From: an uncultured Rickettsiales bacterium | GTDB lineage: Bacteria; Pseudomonadota; Alphaproteobacteria; Micavibrionales; GCA-2720935 | Direction: 5' to 3' | Assembly: GCA_950054255.1 (NCBI GenBank) | Contig: CATLOR010000001.1 | Coordinates: 519,589 to 583,588 of the forward strand | Length of the DNA: 64,000 nucleotides | Shown here: piece after piece, positions 45,120 through 54,639 of the stretch | Layout of the letters: each line of letters begins with the position of its first letter | Numbering within the stretch: position 1 is the stretch's first letter | Made by a program: the position numbers and the translations under genes | The notes under the pieces: generated by a model | Databases searched by the model: none | What the model saw: the letters and a program-made list of their open reading frames with translations, nothing else | Told to the model about the DNA's origin: nothing

Positions 45120-47279
45120 TTATTCAATTTGCCCTAAAGTTTTGATTTTTGCTTTAGGGTGAATTTCATTTTGGGATAAAACGACAGTATGGGGTCTGAA
45201 ACGTTCAATAATCGAGCGGACATAAGGGCGAATAAGTGGGCTTGTCAATAAAACAGGATTTTCACCTTGTCCAGCTAACTGCTCATATTTGGTTCTGATC
45301 TTCATAATGAAGTTTTGGAGTAAGCTTGGCGCCATTGACAAGCTCTTCTCATCGCCATCCCCCACAAGAGAGGTTGCAAATTCTTGTTCCCATTGTGGCG
45401 AAAGGGTCACCATTGAAATCTGTCCAGTGATGCTTGTATTCTCGTTACAAATTTGACGGGCAAGGCGTGTGCGAACATGTTCTGTGATTAAGTTTACATT
45501 GCGGGTTGCTTGCGCCCCTTCAGCTACGGCTTCGATAATAGCTGGTAGGTCACGAATAGAAACGCGCTCTGATAATAGGTTTTGTAACACGCGTTGAAGA
45601 CTTCCCACGGTGATTTGACTTGGGATTAGATCAGAGATGAGTTTTTTATGACTGTCTTGAATTTCATCAAGAAGTTTCTGCGTTTCTGTGTAGGAAAGCA
45701 GGTCAGACATGTTGTCTTTCACAAGCTCTGTTAAATGCGTTGTAATAACCGTTGAAGAATCAACAACTGTTAGGCCATTAAATTGCGCTTCTTCACGTGA
45801 AGTTTCATTAATCCAAACGGCAGGAAGTCCAAAGGTTGGTTCTGTTGTTTTCTCACCAGGGATTGTGATAGGTTTTCCAGACGGATCCATACATAGCAAC
45901 ATATTCGCGCGAATATCACCACGCCCAGCTTCAATTTCTTTGATACGAACAACATAGGTATTGGGAGGGAGTTGTAAGTTATCTTGAATACGCACAGATG
46001 GCAGAACAAATCCAACTTCTTCGGCGAGTTGTTTCCTAAGGCCTTTGACTTGCTCGGTTAATTTAGCGCCTGTTTCTTTGTTAACTAAAGGTAATAGCCC
46101 ATAACCGAGTTCTAGGCGTATTGTGTCCATCGCTAGGGTTTTGGCAATTGGTTCATCTGTGACTTTTGGTTTTGCTTTTTCTGCATTTGCTTTGGCAACC
46201 GCCTCGGCATGGCGTGTTTTTTGTTGCGATTGTGAGGTGATATAAGCAACACCACCACATAAAACAGCCAAAAATGTAAATGGAATAGCGGGGAGGCCAG
46301 GCAAGAGTGCTAACGCGATCATCAAAACACCACTGATCCCGAAAACAGGTGGATAAAAACTTAATTGTTTGAAAAGTGTTTTATCGGTTGAGCCTTTCAC
46401 CCCTGCTTTTGTGACAAGAAGACCTGCACCAATTGAAACAATGAGGGCTGGGATTTGTGATACAAGACCATCTCCAACAGTTAAAATTGTATAAGTAGAA
46501 GCAGCATCGGCCAAATTCATATCTTTTTGAGCTGTCCCGATAATGATCCCACCAATAATGTTGATAAAGGTAATTAAAATACCTGCAATCGCATCGCCCC
46601 GTACGAATTTCGCCGCACCATCCATCGCTCCAAAGAAGGTACTTTCTGCTTCAACTTCTTTGCGGCGTTCTTTTGCCTGATCTTCATCGATCAGACCAGA
46701 AGAAAGATCGGCATCAATCGCCATTTGTTTCCCTGGCATAGAGTCCAAACTAAAGCGTGCAGCAACTTCGGCGATACGGGTCGCACCCTTGGTAATAACA
46801 ACGAAATTCACGATGACAAGGATCGTAAAGATAATAATTCCAATGACATAGTTATCTCCGGTTAAAAAGCCTCCAAAGGCTTGAATGACCTTACCTGCGG
46901 CGTCTGTTCCTGTGTGTCCTTCCCCCAAAATAAGCCTCGTGGAGGCAAGGTTTAATGAAAGCCGCATCATGGTAGCGATCAGCAAAATCGTTGGAAAAGA
47001 ACTAAATTCTAAGGAACGCTGAATAAATAAAACAGTCATTAAAATCATAACTGAAAAGGCAAAAGAGAGCGCAAGGGAGGCATCCAGCATCCAACTTGGC
47101 ATCGGTAAAATAAGGACAACCAAGATCCCAACAACACCGAGCGCAAGAGCGATATCCCCTCTTAACAGAGATGAAAATTCAAAACCGCCTCCTAAAGGAG
47201 GGATTGCGCCACCTGTTGTTTGCGGTGGGGCTGCATTTTGAACAGCGGGTGGTGTAGAACCTGTGTTTTGATCTGTCAT
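45120..47279 (-). CDS. flhA: Flagellar export gate protein FlhA
   Basis: FlhA is the largest membrane component of the flagellar export gate. The N-terminal half has about eight membrane helices (residues 36-345) and the signature DSMPGKQMAIDADLSSGLIDEDQAKERRKEVEAE near 194. The C-terminal cytosolic domain binds export chaperones. Length is 719 residues. It lies between flbD and flhF, 44 nt downstream of flbD, and is probably in the fliF-led transcription unit. Confidence 0.97.
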   Translation of the reverse strand: MTDQNTGSTPPAVQNAAPPQTTGGAIPPLGGGFEFSSLLRGDIALALGVVGILVVLILPMPSWMLDASLALSFAFSVMILMTVLFIQRSLEFSSFPTILLIATMMRLSLNLASTRLILGEGHTGTDAAGKVIQAFGGFLTGDNYVIGIIIFTILVIVNFVVITKGATRIAEVAARFSLDSMPGKQMAIDADLSSGLIDEDQAKERRKEVEAESTFFGAMDGAAKFVRGDAIAGILITFINIIGGIIIGTAQKDMNLADAASTYTILTVGDGLVSQIPALIVSIGAGLLVTKAGVKGSTDKTLFKQLSFYPPVFGISGVLMIALALLPGLPAIPFTFLAVLCGGVAYITSQSQQKTRHAEAVAKANAEKAKPKVTDEPIAKTLAMDTIRLELGYGLLPLVNKETGAKLTEQVKGLRKQLAEEVGFVLPSVRIQDNLQLPPNTYVVRIKEIEAGRGDIRANMLLCMDPSGKPITIPGEKTTEPTFGLPAVWINETSREEAQFNGLTVVDSSTVITTHLTELVKDNMSDLLSYTETQKLLDEIQDSHKKLISDLIPSQITVGSLQRVLQNLLSERVSIRDLPAIIEAVAEGAQATRNVNLITEHVRTRLARQICNENTSITGQISMVTLSPQWEQEFATSLVGDGDEKSLSMAPSLLQNFIMKIRTKYEQLAGQGENPVLLTSPLIRPYVRSIIERFRPHTVVLSQNEIHPKAKIKTLGQIE

Positions 47280-47323
47280 CGTTTTATTTTAAAACTCGAA
47301 ATGAGATGTTTTAAGGTTTGTGT

Positions 47324-48790
47324 TTATGCCGATGATGACGATGACCCTGGTTCTGGGACATCAATGCCTTCATCCGTATATTGACGTAGTTTATTACGAA
47401 GTGTTCTAATTGAAATACCAAGGATGTTCGCCGCATGTGTACGGTTTCCAAGGCAGTGTTTGAGTGTATCAATAATTAAGAATTGCTCGACCTCTGCAAC
47501 TGTTTTTCCGACTAAACCAGCTGTATCCGACATATCGGTCGTTTCATCATCTCCAACGGGTAGAGAAGAAGGTTGGCTAAAACCAGGAAGCCCTAAATCA
47601 GCAGGTGCGCTATTTCCTATCACGCCACCAGAAGCGGGTTGAGAGGCTTGTTGTGGAGTGGCCATTGGTGTTGCTGGACGCGGGATAGGGGCTTGTCCTG
47701 CAAGAATAATGGCATCAGGTTCAATTTGATCTTGTGTTGAAATTAAGACAGCGCGGTGGAGTGTGTTTTCAAGTTCACGGATATTACCACGCCAGATGTG
47801 ACCTTGCATTTTCTCAAACGCTTCTTGAGAGATTTTTTTCAAAGGCATATTGTTTTGCTCACTATATTTCTCAACAAAGAAAGTCGCAAGACGAGCTAAG
47901 TCTTGGTGACGCTCTCTTAGGGGGGGAAGCATTAGATTTACAACATTTAAGCGAAAATATAAATCTTCTCTGAAGTTACCCGCCATAACCTCTTGTTGGA
48001 GGTCACGGTTACTGGTTGCGATTAAACGAATATCGACCTTAACAGGTTTTGAACCGCCTAAACGATCAATTTCTCTTTCCTGGATAGCACGTAAAAGCTT
48101 TGCTTGTAAAAGCGGGTGCATCTCACTGACCTCATCAAGAAGGAGTGTTCCACCATTGGCTTCTTCAAATTTACCTAATTTACGAGCTACTGCGCCTGTG
48201 AAAGCGCCTTTTTCATGACCAAATAATTCAGATTCAAGTAAGTTTTCAGGAATGGCTGCACAGTTCACAGAAATAAAACGTCCTTTAGAGCGAGGACTGT
48301 TCTCATGGATAAAGCGCGCCATGACTTCTTTACCTGTCCCAGATTCACCAGTGACAAGAACTGTTGCATCACTTGGGGCAATTTGTTTTGCCATCTGCAT
48401 GACGGCTTGCATCGCAGGGTCATCTGCAATCATGCCTTTTTCTTCTTTAGTAACGGCTTCTAAGACGGCTGCAATCAGCTCTGGATCAGGGGGCAGAGGC
48501 ACATATTCTTTGGCACCAGACTTAATCGCACGTAAGACGGCTTGTTTGTCATTCCCAATCCCACAAGCAACAACAGGAACAGACATACGTTCAGTTTTTA
48601 ATTGAGTGATAAAGCTCTTAACATCTTGTTTGATATCGATCATAACAAGTTCGATTCCATCTCCGTTACGAAGAGCAATAATCGCTTGCTCAATCGTTTC
48701 GCAATGGACGACTTTTGCACCACGGCTCAGAGCAATTTTACCCGCCTGTGAGATATGTCCTTCTAAATGACCAACAATTAATAATTTCAT
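47324..48790 (-). CDS. flbD: Sigma-54-dependent flagellar activator FlbD
   Basis: FlbD is an NtrC-type activator of sigma-54 promoters of hook, ring and flagellin genes. An atypical receiver domain (residues 1-115) lacks the acidic pair (it reads LLIVGHLEGH) and the switch lysine (YVPLPPD), as in Caulobacter FlbD. The AAA+ domain has VTGESGTGKEVMARFIHE near 145, the sigma-54 loop GAFTGA near 213, and LLLDEVSEM near 230. A Fis-type helix-turn-helix closes the protein near 440-475 (RTHAANILGISIRTLRNKLRQY). 488 residues. Confidence 0.95.
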   Translation of the reverse strand: MKLLIVGHLEGHISQAGKIALSRGAKVVHCETIEQAIIALRNGDGIELVMIDIKQDVKSFITQLKTERMSVPVVACGIGNDKQAVLRAIKSGAKEYVPLPPDPELIAAVLEAVTKEEKGMIADDPAMQAVMQMAKQIAPSDATVLVTGESGTGKEVMARFIHENSPRSKGRFISVNCAAIPENLLESELFGHEKGAFTGAVARKLGKFEEANGGTLLLDEVSEMHPLLQAKLLRAIQEREIDRLGGSKPVKVDIRLIATSNRDLQQEVMAGNFREDLYFRLNVVNLMLPPLRERHQDLARLATFFVEKYSEQNNMPLKKISQEAFEKMQGHIWRGNIRELENTLHRAVLISTQDQIEPDAIILAGQAPIPRPATPMATPQQASQPASGGVIGNSAPADLGLPGFSQPSSLPVGDDETTDMSDTAGLVGKTVAEVEQFLIIDTLKHCLGNRTHAANILGISIRTLRNKLRQYTDEGIDVPEPGSSSSSA

Positions 48791-48818
48791 GATGTTAAAA
48801 TTCTATTTTAATTTAAAG

Positions 48819-49169
48819 TTATACACGATCCGATTTAATGATTTCTGTCATTGTCACACCAAGACGGTCTTCCATGATGACAACCTCTCCACGTGCTACT
48901 AAGCGATCATTCACGTAAATATCAACCGCTTCTCCAACACGGCGATCCAGTTCCACAACAGCACCGCGACCAAGTTTCAAAAGCTGAGAAACTTGCATGC
49001 TTGCTTTTCCTAAAACAGCAGAGATCTGAACAGGAATATCATAGATGGCTTCTACATCTTTTTCTTCACTAAACGGGTTTATAGCACCATCATCCTCAAT
49101 TTCTGCGCTAAAATCTTCTTGAGAAACAGGGGTCTCATTTTCTTCGTCGAAATTTATATCATCACTCAT
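48819..49169 (-). CDS. fliN: Flagellar motor switch protein FliN
   Basis: FliN forms the lower rim of the C-ring that sets rotation direction. After an acidic, variable N-terminus (1-40) the SpoA domain shows the family pattern VQISAVLGKASMQVSQLLKLGRGAVVELDRRVGEAVDIYVNDRLVARGEVVIMEDRLGVTMTEI. Length is 116 residues. It overlaps the fliH end by 8 nt. FliM is not found in this window. Confidence 0.95.
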   Translation of the reverse strand: MSDDINFDEENETPVSQEDFSAEIEDDGAINPFSEEKDVEAIYDIPVQISAVLGKASMQVSQLLKLGRGAVVELDRRVGEAVDIYVNDRLVARGEVVIMEDRLGVTMTEIIKSDRV

Positions 49170-49935
49170 GATCTTTCTCCTTCTCTATAAGTATGTCTTC
49201 ATTTTTCTGTTCAAAATTATCAGCCTTAATCTCAACATTAAGAATATCTTCTTCATCTGAGGTTTCAATGACAGGTTCTGTTTGTTTTGTTAAATCTTCT
49301 AAAGGAACGCCGTCTAAAAATTGTTCTAAGCTTTCTGTTATTTCATCCCAAAGTTGAGGGATGACTCGATTGACACCCCCATTTTCCCATGAAACACGAC
49401 AGTCATCCATGGTAAGCTCAGAATCTTCTTTAAGAGATACTCTATTGGCGAACCCACCTTCTTGTATATAGGGTGTAATTCTATCTTGAACATCAGAAAA
49501 AATGAGCGGATGAACATAGATTGTTAATTCTGTCACTTTAATATTTCTTTGTAAAACACGTTTTATGAGTTCTTCTATTTCCTCTAAACGATGGTGTTTT
49601 GCTAAGATGGGCATCATGCATTTTGTGATAGAGAAAGCAATAGATACGATTTCTTTTTGTTGAACAGCTTCATAAGCTTCTTGTGTTGAAGAAACATGAT
49701 CAAATTGTGTGATGAGTTTTTCTAAACAATTAGCAATACGTTCTTCTTGATTTGTTAATGCGTCACGAGAACCAGAGTCATGTCCTTTTTGGAAAGCGTC
49801 TTTTTTAGCCACTTCCATTTCAATTTCAGAGAAACTGGGTGGCTTTTCTGCTTCAGCTCTCATACGGGCAAGCTCTTCCATACGATCGAAGTCATTTTCT
49901 GAGACAAGACTATAAGGTTTAATTTTATCGCCCAT
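49162..49935 (-). CDS. fliH: Flagellar export regulator FliH (FlbE-like)
   Basis: FliH binds and holds FliI at the C-ring. The 257 residues show a helical N-terminal half (A/E/K/Q, about 15-75) and a C-terminal V-ATPase-subunit-E-like part near 95-205. The place between fliG and fliN matches flbE/fliH in Caulobacter, where the operon reads fliF-fliG-flbE-fliN-flbD. The last 45 residues are acidic. Sequence conservation in this family is weak, so context carries much of the weight. Confidence 0.82.
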   Translation of the reverse strand: MGDKIKPYSLVSENDFDRMEELARMRAEAEKPPSFSEIEMEVAKKDAFQKGHDSGSRDALTNQEERIANCLEKLITQFDHVSSTQEAYEAVQQKEIVSIAFSITKCMMPILAKHHRLEEIEELIKRVLQRNIKVTELTIYVHPLIFSDVQDRITPYIQEGGFANRVSLKEDSELTMDDCRVSWENGGVNRVIPQLWDEITESLEQFLDGVPLEDLTKQTEPVIETSDEEDILNVEIKADNFEQKNEDILIEKEKDHE

Positions 49936-50949
49936 CTAAAACACCATTTCGTCTTCTTCACCACGATTAATAAGAATCTCACCTTTAGAAGCGAGGTCTT
50001 TTGCGGTGTTAACAAGGAGTTGCTGTGCTTCTTCAACATCTTTTAAACGAACAGGCCCCATGGCGGCCATATCTTCACGCATAATCTTTGCTGCACGTTC
50101 TGACATATTATTAAAGAAGAGATCTCTTAGGCTGTCTGTTGCTCCTTTTAGTGCGATTGTCATCTTGTCACGGTCAACACTTCTAATGATTGCTTGGACA
50201 CCTTGTGAATCAAGGACATTGAGATCTTCGAATGTGAACATGAGCTCGCGAATGCGTTCGGCAGATTCTTGGTTTTTATCTTCTAGAGCCGTCATTAGTT
50301 TTTGCTCTACTGAACGCTCAAAATTGTTGAAAATATCGGCCATCATTTCATGTGGATCTTGCTTGCTTGTTCTAGCAAGGTTTGACATGAATTCTGTTCT
50401 TAGAGTTCTTTCGATATCTTCTAAGACTTCTTTTTGAACAACTTCCATGCGCAGCATACGTGTAATGACTTCCATAGAAAAGCTTTCAGGTAGAAGCGAT
50501 AAAACGCGCGCGGCGTGCTCTGTACCAATTTTTGATAAAACAACCGCCACAGTTTGCGGATATTCTTTTTTTAGAAATGTGGCTAAAACTTCTTCATTTA
50601 CGTTTGTCAGTTTTTCCCACATCGTACGCCCAGCAGGACCACGAATTTCTTCCATGATTGTATTAACACGCTCTTTCCCCAAAACTTTACCAAGTAGGCG
50701 TTCTGTCGTGTCATAAGAACCAATTAGAGAGCTTGTCGAGGTCATTTGATCTGCATAATCAATAAAGAGTTTTTCAATGACACTCGCATTTACAACCCCC
50801 AAGGTTGACATGGTTTGAGAGAGTTCTAGAATTTCATCAGGATCCATATATTCAACAAGCATGGCGGCGCTATCTTCTCCAATTGACATGAGAAAGATAG
50901 AGGCTTTTTCAATCCCTGAGAGGGTTCTATAGTCTTCTCTTACGCGCAT
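49936..50949 (-). CDS. fliG: Flagellar motor switch protein FliG
   Basis: FliG is the torque-generating C-ring protein. N-terminal, middle and C-terminal domains are recognisable over 337 residues. The middle domain contains the EHPQ-like patch here as [24 protein letters not shown] near residue 130. The C-terminal part has the charged torque helix [49 protein letters not shown] near 255. It abuts fliH with no gap. Confidence 0.96.
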   Translation of the reverse strand: MRVREDYRTLSGIEKASIFLMSIGEDSAAMLVEYMDPDEILELSQTMSTLGVVNASVIEKLFIDYADQMTSTSSLIGSYDTTERLLGKVLGKERVNTIMEEIRGPAGRTMWEKLTNVNEEVLATFLKKEYPQTVAVVLSKIGTEHAARVLSLLPESFSMEVITRMLRMEVVQKEVLEDIERTLRTEFMSNLARTSKQDPHEMMADIFNNFERSVEQKLMTALEDKNQESAERIRELMFTFEDLNVLDSQGVQAIIRSVDRDKMTIALKGATDSLRDLFFNNMSERAAKIMREDMAAMGPVRLKDVEEAQQLLVNTAKDLASKGEILINRGEEDEMVF

Positions 50950-50966
50950 AAATTAGGTATGTCCTT

Positions 50967-52640
50967 TTAGTTATTCTCTTGATACATCCAGTTACGAATA
51001 ACGGAAACAGTTTCTTCTGGGTGTTTTTCAACGAGCTCATTTACCTTTTGCATTGAAGAGGCTTTAACGCGCCCTTCAACTTTATCCATATCAATCATTT
51101 CAGATGGCCCAGAGCGATCAACGCCATCTCCTCCAATAGGGCCAGCAAGTTGAGGTTTGTTTTCAACTTGTGACGCGATTAAGTTTTCTAGTTCCTCATC
51201 TAAAGACCCAGAGATATTGGCTGTTTGCTCGATGATTTTATTAACAAGGGGTTGCAATACAAGAAGGACGACAAGTAAAGCGACAATCGCAAGCGTTACT
51301 GTTTCTGCGATATCTAGTAAATCTTTCTTTTCAAAGCCTAAAAGGGTGTTATCAACCAGAATATCTTCTGGTTCAACATCGCCACCAGCAAAGCGCATAT
51401 TAACAACCTCAATTGTATCGCCGCGCACATCATCAAAGCCAATCGCTGATCTAACAAGAGATTCAATTTTTTCTAATTCTTCTTGAGAGCGTGGTGTATA
51501 TATTTTTTCACCTTCTGCATTTAAGTCATACATCCCATCAACAAGAACGGCCACAGATAGTTTTTTGATCTGGCCACTTTCTTGAACGTGGTTTTTGATT
51601 GTTTTGGTAATCTCGTAATTTGTTACTTCTTCAAGGCGGTTTGAACTGTTTGCTGAGCCAGAACCTGAATTTCCGCCACCAAAATTATTAAGTCCGGGTA
51701 AGTTATTTTGAACGGTTACACCGCCAGCCGAGTTACGGTTTGAAGAGGCTTCATCATTTTCTTCGATTGTTTGTGTTGAACGAACAACTTGTCCTTCTGG
51801 ATCATAAATTTCTGCATTTGTTGTAATGCGATCAAAGTTTAGATCAGCGGTTACATTGGCTCTGACTTTGTTATAACCAACGATTTCACCAACAAGCTCT
51901 TCGATAATACGTGACATACGGCTTTCATATTTAAGCTCCATTTCTTCTGCATTATCATCAAAAAATGAGCTTGAGCCTTCAACATCTTTTGAAATACCAC
52001 GTGCTAAAAGCTTTCCTTTTTCATCCACCACCGAAACACGCTCTGGCTTTAATTGTGGAACACTTGCCGCAACAAGATGTTGGATCGCAGAGATTTGTTC
52101 TTTATTAAGGTCTTCACCGCTTCTTAATTTTACGAAAACACTAGCTGTTGCCGGTTGAGCGTCACGGCTGAAAAGCTGTCTTTTCGGTAAAACTAAGTGA
52201 ATACGTGCTTTTTGAATAGGTTTTAATGTACCAACAGTCTTTCCTAATTCACCCTCAAGAGCGCGAACACGATTAATATGTTGAACGAAATCAGTTGTGC
52301 CTAAGCTTGATTGGCTGTCAAATATCTCATAACCAACAGAGGCAGAACCAGGTAGTCCTTCTTCTGCTAAGAACATGCGTGCACGACCAACTTCGCTATC
52401 AGGGACAGTAACAGATGTTCCATCAGGGCTAATTTTATAAGGAATTTTGAGCTGTTCTAACTTTGCGGCGACGGCACCTGTGTCATTTGGATCTAAATTA
52501 CTGTATAAAAGAGCCATATCAGCATTTGAAAGACGCGCCGTTAAAAAGATAAAGAAGAGAATAATACCGATTAAAACCGCCCCCATGATTGCCATGCGTG
52601 CAGCTCCTAGGCTTTTAAATGTTTCGCCAAGCGTGCTCAA
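50967..52640 (-). CDS. fliF: Flagellar MS-ring protein FliF
   Basis: FliF builds the MS ring, the base of the flagellum. It has two membrane helices (about residues 16-37 and 443-463), two ring-building motifs between them (SPDGTSVTVPDSEVGRARMFLAEEGLPGS near 58 and LVLPKRQLFSRDAQPATASVFVKLRSG near 150), and a C-terminal tail that binds FliG. The start is TTG with AAGGGG 8 nt upstream; a stop lies just before, so no upstream ATG is possible. It heads the fliF-fliG-fliH-fliN-flbD unit. 557 residues. Confidence 0.96.
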   Translation of the reverse strand: MSTLGETFKSLGAARMAIMGAVLIGIILFFIFLTARLSNADMALLYSNLDPNDTGAVAAKLEQLKIPYKISPDGTSVTVPDSEVGRARMFLAEEGLPGSASVGYEIFDSQSSLGTTDFVQHINRVRALEGELGKTVGTLKPIQKARIHLVLPKRQLFSRDAQPATASVFVKLRSGEDLNKEQISAIQHLVAASVPQLKPERVSVVDEKGKLLARGISKDVEGSSSFFDDNAEEMELKYESRMSRIIEELVGEIVGYNKVRANVTADLNFDRITTNAEIYDPEGQVVRSTQTIEENDEASSNRNSAGGVTVQNNLPGLNNFGGGNSGSGSANSSNRLEEVTNYEITKTIKNHVQESGQIKKLSVAVLVDGMYDLNAEGEKIYTPRSQEELEKIESLVRSAIGFDDVRGDTIEVVNMRFAGGDVEPEDILVDNTLLGFEKKDLLDIAETVTLAIVALLVVLLVLQPLVNKIIEQTANISGSLDEELENLIASQVENKPQLAGPIGGDGVDRSGPSEMIDMDKVEGRVKASSMQKVNELVEKHPEETVSVIRNWMYQENN

Positions 52641-52775
52641 AGCTTTGACCCCTTATGCTGTTTGTGTTTTATGTTCGAATATATTAGATCTATCCTAGAT
52701 ACGTGAAATGCAGATCCTGCATCTTCTTATTAAAGCAAACTTTCTCCCATAATTATAGTATAAAATTCAAAAACA

Positions 52776-52788
52776 GGCAAATTTTGCC
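52776..52788. repeat. 13-bp perfect inverted repeat upstream of fliF
   Basis: GGCAAA-T-TTTGCC, a perfect palindrome around one central base, 136 nt upstream of the fliF start. It could be an operator. Short, so chance cannot be excluded. Confidence 0.5.
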
Positions 52789-52855
52789 CACTATTTTACT
52801 AAAATTATTTAGAATTTGTATTTATGAATCAATAGTTAATACCATAATAGCTGTG

Positions 52856-52885
52856 TTGACAGTTTAGATCAAATTGTAGTAATAT
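52856..52885 (+). promoter_or_regulatory. Candidate sigma-70-type promoter for the FlaG-like gene
   Basis: TTGACA (52856-52861), 18-nt spacer, TAATAT (52880-52885). It would give a leader of about 120 nt. The -35 element is perfect. Confidence 0.42.
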
Positions 52886-53011
52886 ATAAGTGTAGTATTG
52901 TCGTAAGTGTGTCCAATAAGAAGACGCATCAATGTATAACTTAAGAAGAAGTGTATTAGAAGCTTTATAACATAATGTTGTATGGTTTCGCAGACATAGA
53001 AAGTGTTTGAA

Positions 53012-53458
53012 ATGTTAGATGCTATAGTAAATAGTGTTGAGGCAAGTACAGCCTCTCCAGTTAGTTCAGAGGGTAGCTCTGTTAAGGCACCTGTTGAACA
53101 AAATTTGGCTTTGGAACAGCCTTCACAAGTTAATAGCGCTCCTTATATCAGCCCTAAAATTCGTGTGGATTACGAAACACAACAAGTTGTACTTGAGTTT
53201 CGTGACTCTATAAGTGGTGAAGTTGAAAAGACAGTTCCGTCTGATCAAGCAGCATCTGCTTATTCACGTGCAGGAAGTGTTAATTATGTTGAGAACGCAG
53301 TAGCGATTACACAATCTTCTGGTGCAGAGGCATCGGTGAGTGTTGATATCTCTTCTGTTTCTAATCAACAGGAAGTCGCACAAATTGAGGCAAATACGCC
53401 GAATGATACACCGTCAGCGCCTGCGCTTAATGATGGTGACACCTCGTCATTTGCTTAA
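53012..53458 (+). CDS. FlaG-like flagellar protein
   Basis: A 148-residue protein whose middle part (about residues 45-85: KIRVDYETQQVVLEFRDSISGEVEKTVPSDQAASAYSRA) resembles the FlaG family, small proteins linked with flagellin or filament length. Both ends are low-complexity and rich in S, A, V, Q and E. I chose the ATG at 53012; a GTG three codons upstream is possible. It stands alone between fliF and the flaF end, on the opposite strand to both. Confidence 0.6.
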   Translation: MLDAIVNSVEASTASPVSSEGSSVKAPVEQNLALEQPSQVNSAPYISPKIRVDYETQQVVLEFRDSISGEVEKTVPSDQAASAYSRAGSVNYVENAVAITQSSGAEASVSVDISSVSNQQEVAQIEANTPNDTPSAPALNDGDTSSFA

Positions 53459-53505
53459 TTTTGAAAACTAACTTGTAAATCCCCTTTATTCTGAGGGTAT
53501 CTGAG

Positions 53506-53528
53506 CTCGTTACATACAATGTAACGGG
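53506..53528. repeat. Hairpin between the FlaG-like gene and flaF
   Basis: CGTTACAT (53508-53515) and ATGTAACG (53519-53526) form a perfect 8-bp stem with a 3-nt loop, extended by a further wobble and C-G pair. It lies between two convergent genes but has no T-run on either strand, so classical termination is uncertain. Confidence 0.5.
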
Positions 53529-53572
53529 GCGTTCGTGGTTCTTATTCTTTTGGTATAGAAAATTTTTATATA

Positions 53573-54073
53573 TTAGACGTCGATATCTGTGGGAGATGTC
53601 GGGGGTGTTTGTTCTGTACTGCTTTGACTTTGCTGTTGCCCATAAGGTGAGGGCGTAGCTGTTCCTTCGCTTTGTTGCTTCTTCGTCAAATTAATACTGT
53701 CTTGTAGTCCGGCTGCAATATTACGGTTGATTGAGATAAGGATATCGATCTTTTTCGGGTCTTGTGTTGTTCTTATTTCCATTGTTCTTTTGAAAATGAA
53801 TAACCCTAAATTAGCGATATTACTTCTGATTGAAAGATCTAACCCTGTATCTTCTTTTTCCATTTCAGCTGTAAAAATGGTCCATAGCTTTTCATTTTTA
53901 CGAAGGAGATTTTCTTTCTCTTCTAATGAGGTACTCTCCCAGCTTTGCTGTAAGGTTTCTAAAGATTCTGCTGATTTGTATAAAGCTCTGACTTCGATCT
54001 CTCTTGGGTCAGAAAGGCCTGATTTGTTGGTTTTGTCATACGCGTTGAGTGCGTTTATATAATCATTAGACAT
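53573..54073 (-). CDS. flaF: Flagellar biosynthesis regulator FlaF
   Basis: FlaF is an alphaproteobacterial protein needed for flagellin secretion or synthesis, acting with FlbT. The 166 residues start with a NDYINALNAYDKTNKSGLSDPREIEVRALYKSAESL block, typical of FlaF, and continue with LWTIFTAEMEKEDTGLDLSIRSNIANLGLFIFKRTMEI. The last 35 residues are a Q/S/T/P-rich tail not expected in the family. It overlaps flbT by 8 nt, the usual pairing. Confidence 0.9.
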   Translation of the reverse strand: MSNDYINALNAYDKTNKSGLSDPREIEVRALYKSAESLETLQQSWESTSLEEKENLLRKNEKLWTIFTAEMEKEDTGLDLSIRSNIANLGLFIFKRTMEIRTTQDPKKIDILISINRNIAAGLQDSINLTKKQQSEGTATPSPYGQQQSQSSTEQTPPTSPTDIDV

Positions 54074-54449
54074 TGCTTAGTAACTGTGCTTCGTATTCTA
54101 TTAATTTTTGTCCAGCTTTCAGAGCTTTATAATAATGCTCTGTCATTAAATGTTCATTAATATCCAAAATAAAAGGGATCGTACTTGGCGCTGCATTTTG
54201 TACATCTTTCACAAGATCAAAATATGTTTTGTACATTTCTCTTGGGTCTGTTGCTAAATACATCAGCTGAATTGCGATATAAACCTTTTTACAAGGTGTA
54301 TCTGCATCTTCCTCTTTTAAGATATCCTTCTCTCTTAATATAGGCGTATCACCTTTAATGTGAAGTCTTGTTCTGTGTTTGTCATTTTGGATGACGGCTT
54401 CACCAATAATAATGCGTTCATTTGGTTTTAAATCAATGACTAGCGCCAT
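54066..54449 (-). CDS. flbT: Flagellin regulator FlbT (copy 1)
   Basis: FlbT binds flagellin mRNA leaders and limits or tunes flagellin translation in Caulobacter and relatives. The 127 residues begin MALVIDLKPNERIIIGEAVI and carry the family segments TPILREKDIL near residue 35 and KKVYIAIQLMYL near 52. I chose the ATG at 54449, where AAGGAA is well spaced; the frame extends upstream into a basic, unlikely leader. It is separated from the flagellin gene upstream by a terminator. Confidence 0.92.
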   Translation of the reverse strand: MALVIDLKPNERIIIGEAVIQNDKHRTRLHIKGDTPILREKDILKEEDADTPCKKVYIAIQLMYLATDPREMYKTYFDLVKDVQNAAPSTIPFILDINEHLMTEHYYKALKAGQKLIEYEAQLLSNV

Positions 54450-54571
54450 AATAAAGAAGTTCCTTGTGGTGTGAGGTTGTCGATCAGAATTTTTTTTCAT
54501 ACCATTTACTAGTATAGGTGTAAAACCTTAATAATCAGTATAGCTTGGTTATTTGATCTTTACAAATATAA

Positions 54572-54604
54572 TAAAAAAACTGGCAGCAGATGCCGCCAGT
54601 TTCT
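54572..54604 (-). terminator. Terminator downstream of flagellin copy 1
   Basis: On the minus strand a GC-rich stem (AAACTGGCGGC / GCAGCCAGTTT-like, one mismatch) with a short loop is followed by TTTTTTTAT. It lies about 36 nt after the flagellin stop and before flbT, so flbT-flaF probably need read-through or another promoter. Confidence 0.8.
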
Positions 54605-54639
54605 TATCTTTACAGGCTTCCTCGTCACCTTTACGACTA

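Larger units (their letters stand above)
52641..53011. other. Divergent intergenic region fliF / FlaG-like gene
   Basis: About 370 bases with no gene. It holds a candidate sigma-70 promoter for the plus-strand gene and a perfect 13-bp inverted repeat on the fliF side, listed separately. I found no well-spaced sigma-54 element and no TTAA-N7-TTAA box for fliF in it. Confidence 0.6.
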
